Origin: Anagrus nilaparvatae
Lineage: Eukaryota > Arthropoda > Insecta > Hymenoptera > Mymaridae
Reading direction: 5' to 3'
NCBI GenBank assembly: GCA_022575985.1
Contig: JAKSXM010000007.1
Span: 31,932,501-31,996,500 of the forward strand
Length of the DNA stretch: 64,000 bases
Part shown: piece after piece, positions 20,074 through 31,918 of the stretch
Layout: each line of letters starts with the position of its first letter
Position numbering within the stretch: position 1 is the stretch's first letter
Translations under genes and position numbers: made by a program
Notes under the pieces: generated by a model
What the model saw: only the letters and a program-made list of their open reading frames with translations
Databases searched by the model: none
What the model was told of the DNA's origin: nothing

Positions 20074-22642
20074 TTAAATTTTTTTTTTTTTTTTAAACAA
20101 CAAAATTAACTTGACAATAGGTCTTAAGAACGTTGAATTTGCAGTTTTGACAGTTGCTACCCTTACTAAATCATCTTTTCCAGGATGAATTTTGATGACT
20201 CTGGCTATAGGCCATCGTGAAAGTGGAGAATTTTCCGACTTAATTAGAACCATAGAGCCAACTTGGATGATAGGTTGTTCTTTATTCCTCTTGGTACGTT
20301 GACCCATATAATGAAGAGATTCACGATGCCAGCGAGTCCAGAAGTCGTCACGCATCTAATTGAGTAACTTGTATCTTTTGTTGGGACTTATAGAGGTAGT
20401 TATAGTTGCATGATCAGGCAATGCCACTAGACTGCGTCCTGTTAACAAATGAGATTGCGTTAAAAAACTTATGTCATTAGGATCATCATTCATAGGGCAT
20501 AATGGCCTTGAATTGAGACAAAGTTCAATCGAAGCTAAAAGAGAAGACATTTCCTCATAGGTGAGAGTGTTCTCGCCAATGACACGTTTGATGTGAAATT
20601 TTGTAGATTTAACGGCAGCTTCCCACAAGCCTCCAAAATGAGGACTTGCTGGAGGATTGAAGTACCACTGAACGTTATATTGAGATATTTGTGAGATAAG
20701 ATCCTTTGAAAACTTAGAATTTTCTGAAAATAGTTGTTTAAGCTCATTGCTTGCGCCAACAAAATTAGTACCACAATCAGAATATATATCACTACAAAGA
20801 CCGCGTCGAGCAATAAATCTTTTAAAGGCTAACATGAAATTTTTAGTATCATAACTAGTGACGGCTTCAAGATTAACAGCCTTTGTAGAAAAACAGACGA
20901 ATACAACAGTGTAACCTTTATATGATTTATGGCCACGACCGGCAGTAGTACGTAACCAAATAGGTCCGGCGTAATCTACCCCAATGTGTGAAAACGGTGG
21001 TGATGGATTAACGCGGACAAAAGGCAAGTGCGAAATTTTTTGTGTCATTTTAGAAGCTCTGAAACGAATGCATGGAATGCATTTTTTAATAAAAAGTCCT
21101 ACAGCTCTTTTACCATGAATGATTTTGTAGGATAAATTAATAAACGAAAGAGTGAGTTGTACTCCTCCATGTTTAGATTTTTCATGACGATCTTCTATTA
21201 GTAGATTAGTAAAATTACGTTTGTATGGAAGAACTATAGGAAATTTTTGGCCAAAATGCAAATCAGCGTGTTTAAGCCTACCATTGATACGAATACATTG
21301 AGTTTGAACATCGAAATAGACATTTAAATTAAATAGAGGGCTTTCATTGGATATTTCTCTATTATTTAATAAACATTGATAATCTTTAGAAAAGTAGAAC
21401 ATTTGAGTTTGTTTGGCCCAAAATATTTCAGCATTTTTGATTTCAGAAACGAATAAATATTTTGGTAGAAACTGAGGAGATTGAGACCATCTTGATGTAC
21501 AATTATATACAAATCTAAAACACCATGCGGTTATCCTAGTGAGTTTAGTTAATGAAGAAAATTTGTGAATTAAATCCCATTCTTCCCATCGTCTTGCAGA
21601 AACCAAGTGAGCAGTCCTGCGTCGTTCAGAACAATTAGAACTCGAAATTTCCTCATTTTCTAATAAATAAGGTTTAGAATGATCTGAGATGAAATCAGGA
21701 CCAATCCACCATAAACTTGATTTGATTAATTCAGGAATTATAATCCCACGTATGGAGAATTAAATCAGCTGGATTTAATTCTCCATCAATGTGATGCCAA
21801 TATGCATTGGGAACCAAACGTTGGATCTCTGCGACCCTATGTAAAACGAAAGTTTGCCATAAATGAGGAGGAGATAGAATCCAAGCCAGAGAATTTCTGG
21901 AATCTGACCATAAATGAGTTTTAATATCTTTGAAACCAAAGCACTCGACAACTCTTGAAATTAGATTACTTAATAAAACAGCAGCGCATAGTTCTTACCT
22001 AGAAACTGATAAAGTTTTGAGTGGAGCGACTTTAGATTTAGCTATGACTATATTTACAACAGAGTAACCGTCTGATAAGATTCTGAAATAGACAACTGCA
22101 GCCATAGCTTTTGTAGAAGCATCTGCGAAACCATGAATTTCGAAAGAGCATTCAGAATAATAATTTAACCATCTAGGTATGGATACAGTATGTGCTGACT
22201 TAAAAACTTCATATATACTTAACCACTGATTTACAAGAGTTTGAGAAATTTCTTCATCCCATTCAAGTTTTTCTTCCCATAACGTTTGAATAAAAATTTT
22301 TCCTTTTATTACAATAGGAGATAAAAAGCCCAATGGGTCATAAAGCATTGCGATAAGAGATAATATAGTACGTCTTTTCAAAGATGTAATTTGACTTTTA
22401 TATACATTTTAATAAGAAAGAGTGTCTTTGGAATTATTCCATAACATTCCTAGACAAGAAACATTTGAATCAGTAACTTCATCTAACCAATCTTCAGGAA
22501 AACGATTTAATAATGATTTATCGTTAGCTGCCCACTTTCTTAGCGGGAAACCGCCCGCATTGAGGAGTTGGATGAACTGATCAGAGATTTTAATAGCATC
22601 AGAAACATTATTTATCAGCGCCGAAATGAGCATCATCAACAT
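20074..22642 (-). pseudogene. pol: BEL/Pao pol, C-terminal RT/RNaseH and integrase, broken
   Basis: Continues the polyprotein of the BEL/Pao element. 22642-21995 contains the end of RT and the Pao-type segment LYDPLGFLSPIVIKGK, with an in-frame TAA at 22409-22411. After a frame change near 21700-21995 comes the integrase (21606-20356), with HGG (KHGGV), the core SHIGVDYAGP, an SDCGTNF segment and GGLWEAAVK, features of BEL/Pao integrases. An in-frame TAG at 20356-20358 separates it from the DUF5641-like tail (20355-20074; MRDDFWTRWHRESL, VGSMVLIK). The frame is otherwise well conserved. With near-identical LTRs, this looks like a recent copy already carrying several nonsense and frameshift changes, or a sequence with residual errors. 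Confidence 0.88.
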
Positions 22643-25369
22643 ACATATTATTTTTAATCAATGGCGCAGCGAGAGGATACTTATGACCTTCTAAAAGAGT
22701 ACATTGATGAAGACAAGCTATTACTTGATAAGCAGAAGGTACAATACCATAAGTTACTGTAGATAATTCATATATATGATAATTATTAGGATCTGTGCCC
22801 CAAATAATGCATTGATATTTCCTATCATCAGGGTGTATTAAAATCTGACGGTACATTTTTTGAATATCTGCTTTGTAAGCATATCGATAAGATCTCCAAC
22901 GCATTAAGACATAAGTAAGATCAGTTTGAAGAGGAGGACCAGCATGTAAAGAACTATTAAGAGATATTCCATTATTGTCTGGAAAAGAACCGTTAAAAAC
23001 GACTCTGAGCTTTTTGCCGGGATGTAATACACCGTGATGGAGAATAAAATAATGTTGATTCAAGTGTGATAAAACCATATCAGTATTAAGTTTTCTCATA
23101 TGGGATAATTCCTCATATGTTAACATGAAATCAAAATATTCATTTTTTAGGAATGAATTTTTAGAAATCCTATTTGACATTTTGATGAATTGAAGTTTGG
23201 TTTTGTTGATAATACCATTAAAAACTGGTGGAGTAGACTTAAAGGGTAATCTAACTATAAATCTACCTGTGTTATCACGAGAATAAGTATCAAGAAAGTG
23301 TTGATGACATGCACGATCATCAACAGAAAAAAATGATATGAATGGTGAAGGTGGAACTGATTCTAGTTCCCAAAATTTTTTAATAAGAGATGTAAGAAGA
23401 GTATTTTGCTCATGAATTGTAGCAATATGCTGTGAAGTTCTAACGAGATTAGAATTAGAAGAAGATGAAGAACACGTTAGAATCCAACCAAAGGCAGTAT
23501 TTTGAGCAATAGAATTATTAGGCCCTTTAATCAGACCTTCTTGAAGAATTAATGGGTATAAATCAGCCCCAAGAATCATATCAATGACATGATTTGACGA
23601 AAACTCTGGATCTGCTAGAGGTAAGGCAAAGAAAACAGACCAATCAGTATTTGCATTTTTAAATCTAGGAGAATATGTAGTTAAATTATTTAAAATGAAG
23701 GCATCTACTCTAAATGCCATAGTTTGATCAAACCTGGACCTTAATTCTGCTGCAGCTATTCCTCTGGTAAAGGCTAAAGCGTGTCCCACTCCAGAAATGG
23801 GAATTCTTGAATGAACTCGTTGCATCCTCAATCTGTGTACTAAACTTTCAGTGATGAATGTGACTTCTGAACCAGGATCAATGAGAGCACGTATACGCAT
23901 TGTTAAGCCATTTTCGGAAGCAACGGCAACAATAGCAGTTCCCAGAAGTACTGTTGTGAATGAAGTTTGTGGATTAGCAGGACAAGCTGAAAACCCTTGT
24001 AGCAATGAGGCTGAATGAGATGAATCTTGAAGCACTGAAGTTGCAGGAGTGGTAACCTGTTGTTGAAAATCCTGACAAATGACCTCATGTATGAATGTGT
24101 GATGACGTTGATTACACTTTGAGCAGGTCTTTTTGATCTTACAGTCCTTCAGCAGATGTTTACCTAGGCAATTAGTACATAATTTAGAAGATTGAACAAA
24201 ATCAAAACGTTCAGAAGGAGTTTTTTCTTTAAAGGAATTGCAATATGAAATAAAATGATTGTCATTGCAAAGATAACATTTCAGAACCCTCTGAGAATTA
24301 GAACTGGAATTATTTTCAACTTTACTAGCATTATGAGCTTTAATAATATTAGATTTTTGATTATTATTATTGTTGTTACTATTAAATGAATTATTACGAC
24401 CTTGTGATCCTTCGTTAGCATTAGATTTTTTAAAGGCTCCAGTAGAATTATTCATCATTGATAAAGTCCTAACTCTTTTATCCAAGAATGATTTGAGTTC
24501 AGAAAAGGTTGATGGTGTATCGAAATCGCCATCTGAATCCTCCCAATCTCGTTTGGTTTGATTGTCTAGTCTGCTTACAGTGAGAGGCACCAAGAAATAA
24601 TTCCAATGTTCGATTGGAGCACCAAGACGTTTTAATGAGTCCAAAGAGTCCATGGTCTCGTTGATTAACTTGCGAAGTTGGAAGTCAGACTCAGAAGTCA
24701 TACCTTTAAGATTGAGCAATGAGTTAACATGTGAATATATGATTAATTTATTATTGTCATATTTATCAGTAAGTTTCTTACATATTTCTTCCTCAAATTT
24801 ATTTTCAGAAACTGATAAATTTTTAATTAAATATGCAGGTTGACTCTTGAGAGAAGATTTTAGTATTGTAAGTTTTTCAGCAGCTGATTTATTTGATTTT
24901 ACAATCAATTGATAGAATAAATCTCTGAAAGAAATCTACTCTCTAATGTCACCAGAAAAGGTATGTTAGGTACTTGTAAATTAGAATTATTGTTTATGAT
25001 AATAGTGTCTTTAGAATTTGAGGAAGTTTGAACTTGAGAAGAAGAAGAAGTTAACTCAATTTTTAATTGCATGAAAGATCCCTTTTGATCAATGTAAATA
25101 TCTTCAACATGATTAAGACTACAATTAGGGTTGATAAAATATTCATGCTCTTTATTTGAAACAGTTTTTAGATTTAATATTTTTATATCTTTTTCTTGGT
25201 ATTGAGCCCACCAAATATCTAACTGAGCTAATCGGGCTTCAATACCGCCTATGCTTTTATCGGATTTTTTATTGTAATTATCAAAGAAATTTTTTATTTT
25301 ATTAAATACATTTAATTGTATCAAAATTATATCATCGAAATCAAACTCCATTTTTATTAATTTTAACAA
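22608..25369 (-). pseudogene. gag-pol: BEL/Pao gag, protease and start of RT
   Basis: Gag starts at ATG 25367-25369 and runs 154 residues (IGGIEARLAQLDIWW, typical of BEL gag) to a TGA at 24905. The frame then changes and continues for 766 residues. Domain order: capsid-like region; Asn-rich linker; CCHC-type fingers (CYLCNDNHFISYC, CTNCLGKHLLKDC, CSKCNQRHHTFIH; about residues 210-275); aspartic protease IDPGSEVTFI (about 342) with ILGAD downstream; RT beginning RVVFNGSF, SLHAGPPLQTDL and YKADIQKMYRQI; and MYVDD at the C-terminal end, where another frame change passes to 22642. In intact BEL elements this is one ORF, so the two frame changes mark damage. Confidence 0.88.
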
Positions 25370-25970
25370 TGTTTGACATAAAAAAGGATGATAAGATGAT
25401 CACAAAAAATTATCAGTCAAGAAAAAAATTTTAATATTAAATTTATAATTAAATATTATGTAATAATATTTTATTAATTTCAACGACAATGTGAGAAAAG
25501 AGAGAATAAAAACAAAATATATTTTTAAGTTTGAAATACAGAAAGATTGAATATATTTAAAAAAAAAAAGATTATTAAATATATTTTATTTGAAAATATA
25601 TAAATATAGAAAAATAATTGTATATATAATAATAATAAAAGATTTATACGTTACCAAGCGACGCATAAGGCATGGGAGATGCCCAGCGCTCCCACTGTCC
25701 TCGCAGAAGTTACGACACCCACCCTACTTACATGACGCCGTGGTAAGAGAAGAACTCAAAATGGACGACTTGAAAAAATAACCATGTGCTTCCTTCTGCA
25801 TGAAGAAGCGTCCATATTGAAATTTTTGTGTATGCTCCCCGCGCACTTTTATATATTTTTAGTCACATGTGTTTTTTTTTTTATTTTTTAAAAACTTTTT
25901 TAGTTTTTTACTAATCACTTTTTATGCGCGGAAAATGCGAAAATTCTAACCACGCTCTGCTAATACCAAA
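25370..25970 (-). other. BEL/Pao 5' leader with primer-binding-site candidate
   Basis: Between gag and the 5' LTR there is no plausible gene. Just inside the LTR, two bases after its CA end, the minus strand reads TGGTATTAGCAGAGC (about 25954-25968), a TGG-starting sequence where a tRNA primer-binding site is expected. I cannot assign the tRNA. A GC-richer segment at 25655-25830 is leader sequence. Confidence 0.45.
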
Positions 25971-26512
25971 TGTTCGAATCTTGAGAAAATGAAAATTGAC
26001 CTTGAAATTTTTAATGTTTTATGATCTCTTAAAAAAGGTTCTAATTTAATTAATTTTAAATTGATGATGAATTTTTTTATAAGGTTTTAATATTAATAAA
26101 TAAAATAAATAAACAACACTGAAATTTGTATTTTAAAAGCACTGTGCACAGCTTTATTTCATAAAAAAAGAATTTCTTTTCTCACTCACATTTACACAAA
26201 AAATACGTGAAACGTCAAAGAAAACGCATGATTCACAAATGAAAATAAAATGTAATTTTAATGTTATAAAAAACTGCCGAAATATTTTGTATGAGAAAAA
26301 TTTAGAATTTAGAAAAATAATTATTGAATTTAAATGACTGATAAAAAAAAATATTTAATAAAGATAAATCCGATAAAGAGAAAAATGTTTGATACGCAAG
26401 CGATGCAACTACTACCGCGTGCGTGTGAAGACTGAAAAGGCCGGAAAGAAGAGAAGAGAAATTCGAGCGACGGACATGCGCGTTCTTCGACGTTTGAATA
26501 TTCAAGTATACA
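25971..26512 (-). repeat. BEL/Pao 5' LTR
   Basis: Partner of 19250-19798, with the same TG...CA ends. The flanks outside the two LTRs (attta on the left, tcaac on the right) do not form an obvious 4-6-bp target duplication. Confidence 0.88.
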
Positions 26513-26837
26513 TCAACCCATTAATTTTTCGTATAAAATTCAAAAAATGGCACTACCTCCCCGATTTAAAACCACACGATCGTTCAAAAAATGTAACTTC
26601 AACTTATTAAATCAAGATCTAATGCGTACAGTATCTAATCTTGATTGTTCAGTATTATCTGAACCATCTATTAATACTGATGCCTTGTTGACTTCATGTG
26701 ATAAAGTATTGAATATACATGCACCTGTTTTTAAAAATATAATTCGTAAACCTAAAACATTTGAGTTAGATGATCACCTAAAACTTCAGTTTAAAATATG
26801 GGACACTATTCATAATAAATACTTAAAAATACAATAA
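26513..26837 (+). pseudogene. non-LTR retrotransposon ORF2 fragment (between EN and RT)
   Basis: From the LTR edge the frame reads NPLIFRIKF, then RFKTTRSFKKCNFNLLNQDL, followed by a segment with VLNIHAPVFK. This matches the linker between the endonuclease end ('SDH-x-P') and the RT of CR1/Jockey-type elements, which typically contains 'D-KHAP'. It ends at a stop (26835-26837). No upstream endonuclease is found on the far side of the BEL element, so this is an isolated scrap. Confidence 0.6.
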
Positions 26838-26849
26838 ATATATGTTGTG

Positions 26850-28350
26850 GTTAACTTTTTAAAGCCTTAATTATTTCTTGTATTGATTTTTCTGAGTTTT
26901 TTCCATTGATATTTGGGGATAATAGTAAATTTACTCCATTCAATTCACTTTTTTTATAAGCATCCTCAAGCTTAATTACGTTGATAACTTCAGTTGCCAC
27001 TTTACTAATCAATTTTTTGCTGATTTTACCATCATATTTTTAAAAACTTTTTTTATATTTCTCAATCGTTGGTTTTCTTTTTTTCTCTTTTTGGATGTTA
27101 TATATACTTTTAGCTTTTCTTTTGAGCTGAATATTAAATACTTCAGCAGTTTTAATAACATCACTTCAGAATTTTATATCGGTAACTGCATTGTGTAAAT
27201 CTTGTGTGCATTTTTCTGGCAGATAAGAATTTATTAAAGCTTCTAAACGAAACGATAGCTTTGTCTTTTTTCTTTCAGTTAATATCTCTGGTAAACACTG
27301 TAACCTATCTACAAAAACATTAATTACTCTTTTGTATTCATCGTAGGGGAGAAGCGGGTTGGTTGGCGCAGCGGGTCGTTTGGCGCACCCTTATTCCTTA
27401 TAAATGTAATTAATTCATTCATAAAATTTTGTGAAAAAATTTAGGGTCCAAGCGTAAGGTTATGTTATCGTACGTTTCTTTACAAAAAATAAGTGAAGTG
27501 GATAATTTGAAAAATACAAAAAATAATTTAAGTTTTTATCTAAAAAAAATTATTAAGGATTAATTTTATGATGAATTTAAATGTTTTTATTTACTTTCTT
27601 TATAAAAACATAAACATTTTAATGTGCGCCAACTGATCTGATAGGTGCGCCAACCGACCGGAAAACATATTTTTTTTTAACAAAAATTTTCCATTGAATA
27701 AAAAAATCTTTTCAAAAAAATAACTGTGCTAGTAAAAAAAAAAGGGTCCAAACTTTAATTTAACATAAATATTATCTCAAAAACTTGATTATTTTAAGAG
27801 TTAAAATAATTTGAAATTTAATTTTTTCGAGTCTACCAATCGCCCCGGTTCTCTGCTACATGTGTAATTTATTTGCTAATTTTGAAATTCTTGGAAAGTA
27901 AAACCTGAAGGAATTTTTAAACATTAAAATTTTAGTTAAATGTTTTTAAATTTTAAATTAATTTGAAAATAAAATAATAATTTTTTAAATTACCTAAAAC
28001 CATTATGAGTTACAAGAATTATTTCGAGTTTTCAAATTTTATTTTGTGCAAGAAGTTCAAAAAATCAGTGAATAAATCTCTCCTAGATATTGACTTTATT
28101 TTATTACCATTGTAAAATAATTCTCCTATCTTAATACTTAAATTGTTAACTTTTGAAGCTGCAAAACAACAAGTAGGCAACGTGTACTTATTGAATGTTT
28201 CCAAATTATCAAAAGTTGCTATTTAAAATCATAAATAAAGATAATAATATCAATAAATATAGTCAGAAATTTTTTTTTTAATATTTAAATGTAAACCTGA
28301 ACAATTTGATCTGAACTTCTTGTACCAGTTGTTTCAATGTCAGCATAAAT
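26850..28350 (-). pseudogene. TREX-like DEDDh 3'-5' exonuclease, decayed, with introns
   Basis: On the minus strand, YADIETTGTRSSDQIVQ (28341-28297) carries the ExoI motif D-x-ETTG of DnaQ/TREX-type exonucleases. A GT-AG intron (28219-28296, 78 bp) leads to a second exon, NKYTLPTCCFAASKVNNL onward. ILVTHNGFR, the ExoII motif, lies in a shifted frame at its end (28020-27994). A second GT-AG intron (27905-27993) follows, and after a MITE inside the next exon the segment 27342-26850 holds SYLPEKCTQDLHNAVTDIKF, with the H and D expected of ExoIII. These enzymes remove nucleotides from DNA 3' ends. A frame shift before ExoII and an in-frame stop after DIKF make it a pseudogene. It follows a MULE transposase relic on the same strand with little space, suggesting one element or gene. 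Confidence 0.6.
27343..27859. mobile_element. MITE-like insertion (GTAGNNGAGAANCGGG ends)
   Basis: The ends GTAGGGGAGAAGCGGGTTGG (27343) and, inverted, GTAGCAGAGAACCGGGGCGA (27859) match at about two thirds of positions. Just inside are GGTTGGCGCA and, near 27645, 'gtgcgccaac' motifs in both orientations. It interrupts the exonuclease pseudogene. The target duplication is unclear and the interior is non-coding. Confidence 0.5.
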
Positions 28351-28853
28351 TAATTTAAATATACAACAGTCTCATTATAAGGATCAGTATCATGAAAAAT
28401 TTCTTCGTCTTCAATAGAATTGACTGGTAAAATATCATACCTTCTTTTCTTTCAATAGCTTTAGCCTTTGCTTTTTCTTATCCTGTTCTCTTTTCTTATT
28501 TTTTTTCCAGAAAATGAAGATTCAAATAATCTTTCGAATAAGTTTTCTTAATTTTCTTTTGTTATATATAGGAGAAAGGGAGAATCTTCTGTATACATTA
28601 TCAACATAGCCAAAACCATTATTTTTTTGGCAAACTGCTGCAGACATTCTGTAATCTAAAGATTCTGATGAAGAATAATGAGAATAATTAGTCTTTGGGC
28701 AAAAAGATACCATCGTGTTATTAAAAGATTCATTCGCTTGAGTGTGAGCGTTTTCAATATATTTTAAAAATAAGTCTTGAAGCTAAATTTTTAACTGCTC
28801 ATTTTCAAGTGGTTTTAGATTTGGTGAATTCTTATAAACATAATTTTCATTGC

Positions 28854-29331
28854 TTTTTTTTTTTTTGGCCTTTTCAGAGAAGGGGCCATTTTTGTAGGAC
28901 GAGGAGAATGCTTTTACGCATACCATACACCGTGTGCTGTATGGTTATGTGGGACTCAACCTCAAATTTATGGTTGCCCAGATACTCAGTATAGCTGAGG
29001 AGGAATTACAATACCCACTAAACTCCCCACCCTCCTGCATTTATGACAATATCATAGAATCCGGACCGGGACTCCCTGTTTAGATATCACTTCGGTCCGG
29101 AAAAAATGCAGCCAAGGCATTTCTCTGCCATACCCTGTCAATAAAGGAGGAGAGTTTCCTACGAGAGGAAACCTTCCTCCTTTTTTCTAATCAGTGTCGC
29201 CCGTACGTACACTGCCACACTGTACCAGTTCACAATATTGCGCAGCATTTCCGGGACGACTCCTTCTTGCCTCCATTCATCAAAGGGCGGTCGCCCCTCA
29301 GCGAAGTGAGGACACCTAAAAAAGGTTTAAA
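28854..29331 (-). mobile_element. 5'-truncated R1-type non-LTR copy with 12-bp TSD
   Basis: The 29322-29159 segment translates to the end of an R1-type ORF2 (GRPPFDEWRQEGVVPEMLRN ... YVRATLIRKKEEGFLS, then a stop), very close to the end of the element at 49005-50985. The 3' UTR runs to a poly-A tail (T run on the plus strand, 28854-28866). The flanks aattttcattgc (28842-28853) and aattttcattac (29332-29343) form a 12-bp target duplication with one mismatch. Reverse transcription stopped after about 0.5 kb. Confidence 0.85.
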
Positions 29332-29717
29332 AATTTTCATTACTTTAATGAAACAAAGAGAATTATTCCCAAAGTAGTGAGATTTGATTTTTTTCCATTA
29401 GCTTTCAAAGCAGATTTAAGACCCTATAATGTATACGGCCTCTACATCTCCTTTATTATTTTCAATAGTACCATAAAAATTTTTTGAAAAGTTATATATT
29501 CATGAGCTGAGTAATTTTAAAGCATATAAAGCTGACTTGAAATTTTTGCTAGCATGATTTATTTAATTCTGTTCTTCAAATAAATTATTCTTTTTTCTGC
29601 AATGAGAGTTCCTCTGCAAGAATCTTTAGCTTAAGCTTCAATAACTTCTACAAACCGCTCATACTTCTTGAGACATTTTAACATGGAATATGTTTATAGG
29701 GAGGGAGTACTTGAAAA

Positions 29718-29877
29718 TTAAGGTGGGGGGTCAAATTTGTCCTATTTAAGGGGGGTGGTCAAATTTGTCCTATTTAAGGGGGTGGTCAAATTTTCCCTAT
29801 TTAAGTGGGGTGGTCAAATTCGTCCTATTTAAGGGGGGTGCTCAAATTTGTCCTATTTAAGGGGGGGGGGGGTCAAA
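29718..29877 (+). repeat. ~30-bp minisatellite (GGGTGGTCAAATTTGTCCTATTTAA-type)
   Basis: About six units of 28-32 bp repeat the theme 'GGGGGGTGGTCAAATT' plus 'GTCCTATTTAA', with a G run of variable length. The minus-strand ORF through it has no meaning. It interrupts the MULE relic. Confidence 0.85.
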
Positions 29878-30330
29878 TAAGACTTAGAATAATTAGGAGA
29901 CTTTGAAAAATCTGAGCTTAAGGACTTGGAATAATTCAGGTTTAGAAACTTGGAATAATATCGATTAAGGGACTTGAAATAATTCAGGTTTATGAAATCA
30001 AAATAGTTTTTTATAAGTTTTTCTGAACAGGAAGGAACACCAATTGCTGTCATCACAGCATTTATTTCAGTATTACCTATTCTGGATCAACCATTGCTGT
30101 ATAAAACATTAAAGATATTTTTATTATCATGTATTAGAAGGTAGCTAAAAAAATTATTTGAAATATTTTATTATTTGAAATACCTATGGACATTTAAATG
30201 TTAGTTAAAAAGTATTGAGAGTATTCCCCACAACGATTTTGAGTGTCGACTTTTATAATCACGCTGCAAGAATTGCATTGAATATCTATAATGCTTGCAT
30301 ATCCATCCACTTTTTCATTTACAATATTTA

Positions 30331-31918
30331 TTTATTTATTTATTTTGAAAAAATTTAGCGCAAGCGTGGCCAATGCGCAATGTATTACAAATTTGTATAT
30401 AAATAGCAATATTTGTTCATAGTACATACATAATTATTTGAATAAAAATAGTATGAAATATAAAACATAAAATAAAATAAAATTATAATATTTAATAACA
30501 TTAAGATAAAATTTGATTTGTAATTTAATATAACATTATTAAATGATGTATTACATAGTATTAGTAAAAATAAGAAAAAATATGTTCTATAAAATTTGAT
30601 ATTATTGAAGTACTGGTGTTTTTTGTAGACGTAATAGGTATTTCATTATATGCATTTTAAATGTATCTAAACAATGATATCTTTTCAATGTGAATGGAAG
30701 ATTGTTCCACTCGGTTATTGCAGATATAAAAAATGAACTCTTATAAAACTCAGTTCTATATGAAGAAGGAAGTGCAAAAGTTAATGGTAGGTATTCTGAA
30801 ATAGAGGTGTCAGGAAGATTGCGTTGAGAACGCCTTATTGCTTTATCAGGAGGTCTAAATTGTGATGCTAGATATGGGGATCTACCAGTTGATACTAAGC
30901 TATGCACTAATAGCAGCTTATAGTATTTTCTACGTGAATTCGCTGTTAACCAGCTTAACTCATTCCTTAGTGAGGTTATTGAGACACGTTCATATCTTCC
31001 AACACCAAAGATAAATCTTATAGCAAGGTTGAAAATTCTCTCAACCTTAACCATAAGTGTGACATCTAAAGCATCATAGACTAGACAGCAGTAATCAAAA
31101 AATGAGACAATTAAAGATGAAACTAATAATGTACTAAGGTTATAGGATAGTAGTCTCGATTTTAGACGTGACCTATATAACGTATAATGTACATTTTTTG
31201 ATTATTTCATTATATGTGATGACCAATTTAATGTAGGTGTTAATATCACACCTAAATTTAATACTGATGATGAATACGGTATAATTACATTCGAAACAGT
31301 TATTGATGGAATACCAGTTTCATATAAATTATTTAAATGGCTCAGTTGGAAAACAGTTCCAAAATTAACAGCTTTTATTTTATTAGGATTTAATTTAAGA
31401 TGATTTTGTGCTGTCCAGTCTACAATTGAATTGACATCATTTTGCATATTGTTTATGGCAGTATTGTAAGAAGAAGCCTTACACTGGATGAATATTTGCA
31501 AATCATCAACATACAACTCATAGTGACAATGATTTATTCCTTTTGGAATAGGATCCATGTAGATTAAGAACAAAATAGGACCAAGCACTGGGCCCTGAGG
31601 CACTCCAGAACTGGTCGTAATAAATTCAGTGGGATCACCATTTTCATCTACTACTGCTTGCTGACGAAAAAGCAAATAATCGTGGAACCACTGAATAGTA
31701 GTTTGAGAGAAACCTAGATTATATAACCTCTCCAGCAATATGCTATGATCTATTGTATCAAAAGTCTTAGAGAAATCAAACATTAACAGTACTGTTACAA
31801 AACCCAACTCAACTCCATGACGAATGGTGTCAGTGAGGTTCAATAAGACTGTCTGAGTACTATTCTGTTAGTTAATGAAAGAATCTTATCATTGTTGTCT
31901 ACCCAAATAATATCAAGC
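30331..31918 (-). pseudogene. CR1/Jockey-type non-LTR element, RT half and 3' end
   Basis: Second half of the element whose first half is at 47179-48878. 31918-31862 continues the endonuclease as IIWVDNNDKILSLTN, then an internal deletion joins directly to the RT (STQTVLLNLTDTIRH). The RT shows motif A (FDFSKTFDTIDHS), motif B (SGVPQGPVLGPILF) and the catalytic YVDDLQ. A single in-frame TAA at 31202-31204 interrupts an otherwise open frame to 30602, which ends with the usual C-terminal 'WNNLPFTLKR' segment. The 3' UTR ends near 30331 in a (TTTA)n tail as read on the plus strand. It is non-functional because of the stop, the deletion and the hAT insertion. Confidence 0.88.

Larger units (their letters stand above)
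28430..30090 (-). pseudogene. Mutator-like (MULE) transposase relic
   Basis: Scattered minus-strand fragments match the insect 'Mutator-like transposase' family: INAVMTAIGVPSCSEKLIKN near 30060-30000, AKDSCRGTLIAEKR near 29625, and QANESFNNTMVSFCPKTNYS near 28700-28730, the last being the most diagnostic ('NANESFN-x-W-x-CPK'). A basic C-terminal stretch follows to about 28440. Frames are broken by many stops, a minisatellite (29718-29877) and a truncated R1 insertion (28854-29331). No catalytic triad can be verified and I found no terminal repeats. It lies directly upstream of the exonuclease motifs. Confidence 0.6.

Noticed and set aside
19245..26517. target-site duplication for the BEL/Pao element
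   Set aside because: The five bases outside the two LTRs (attta and tcaac) do not match; no convincing duplication found.
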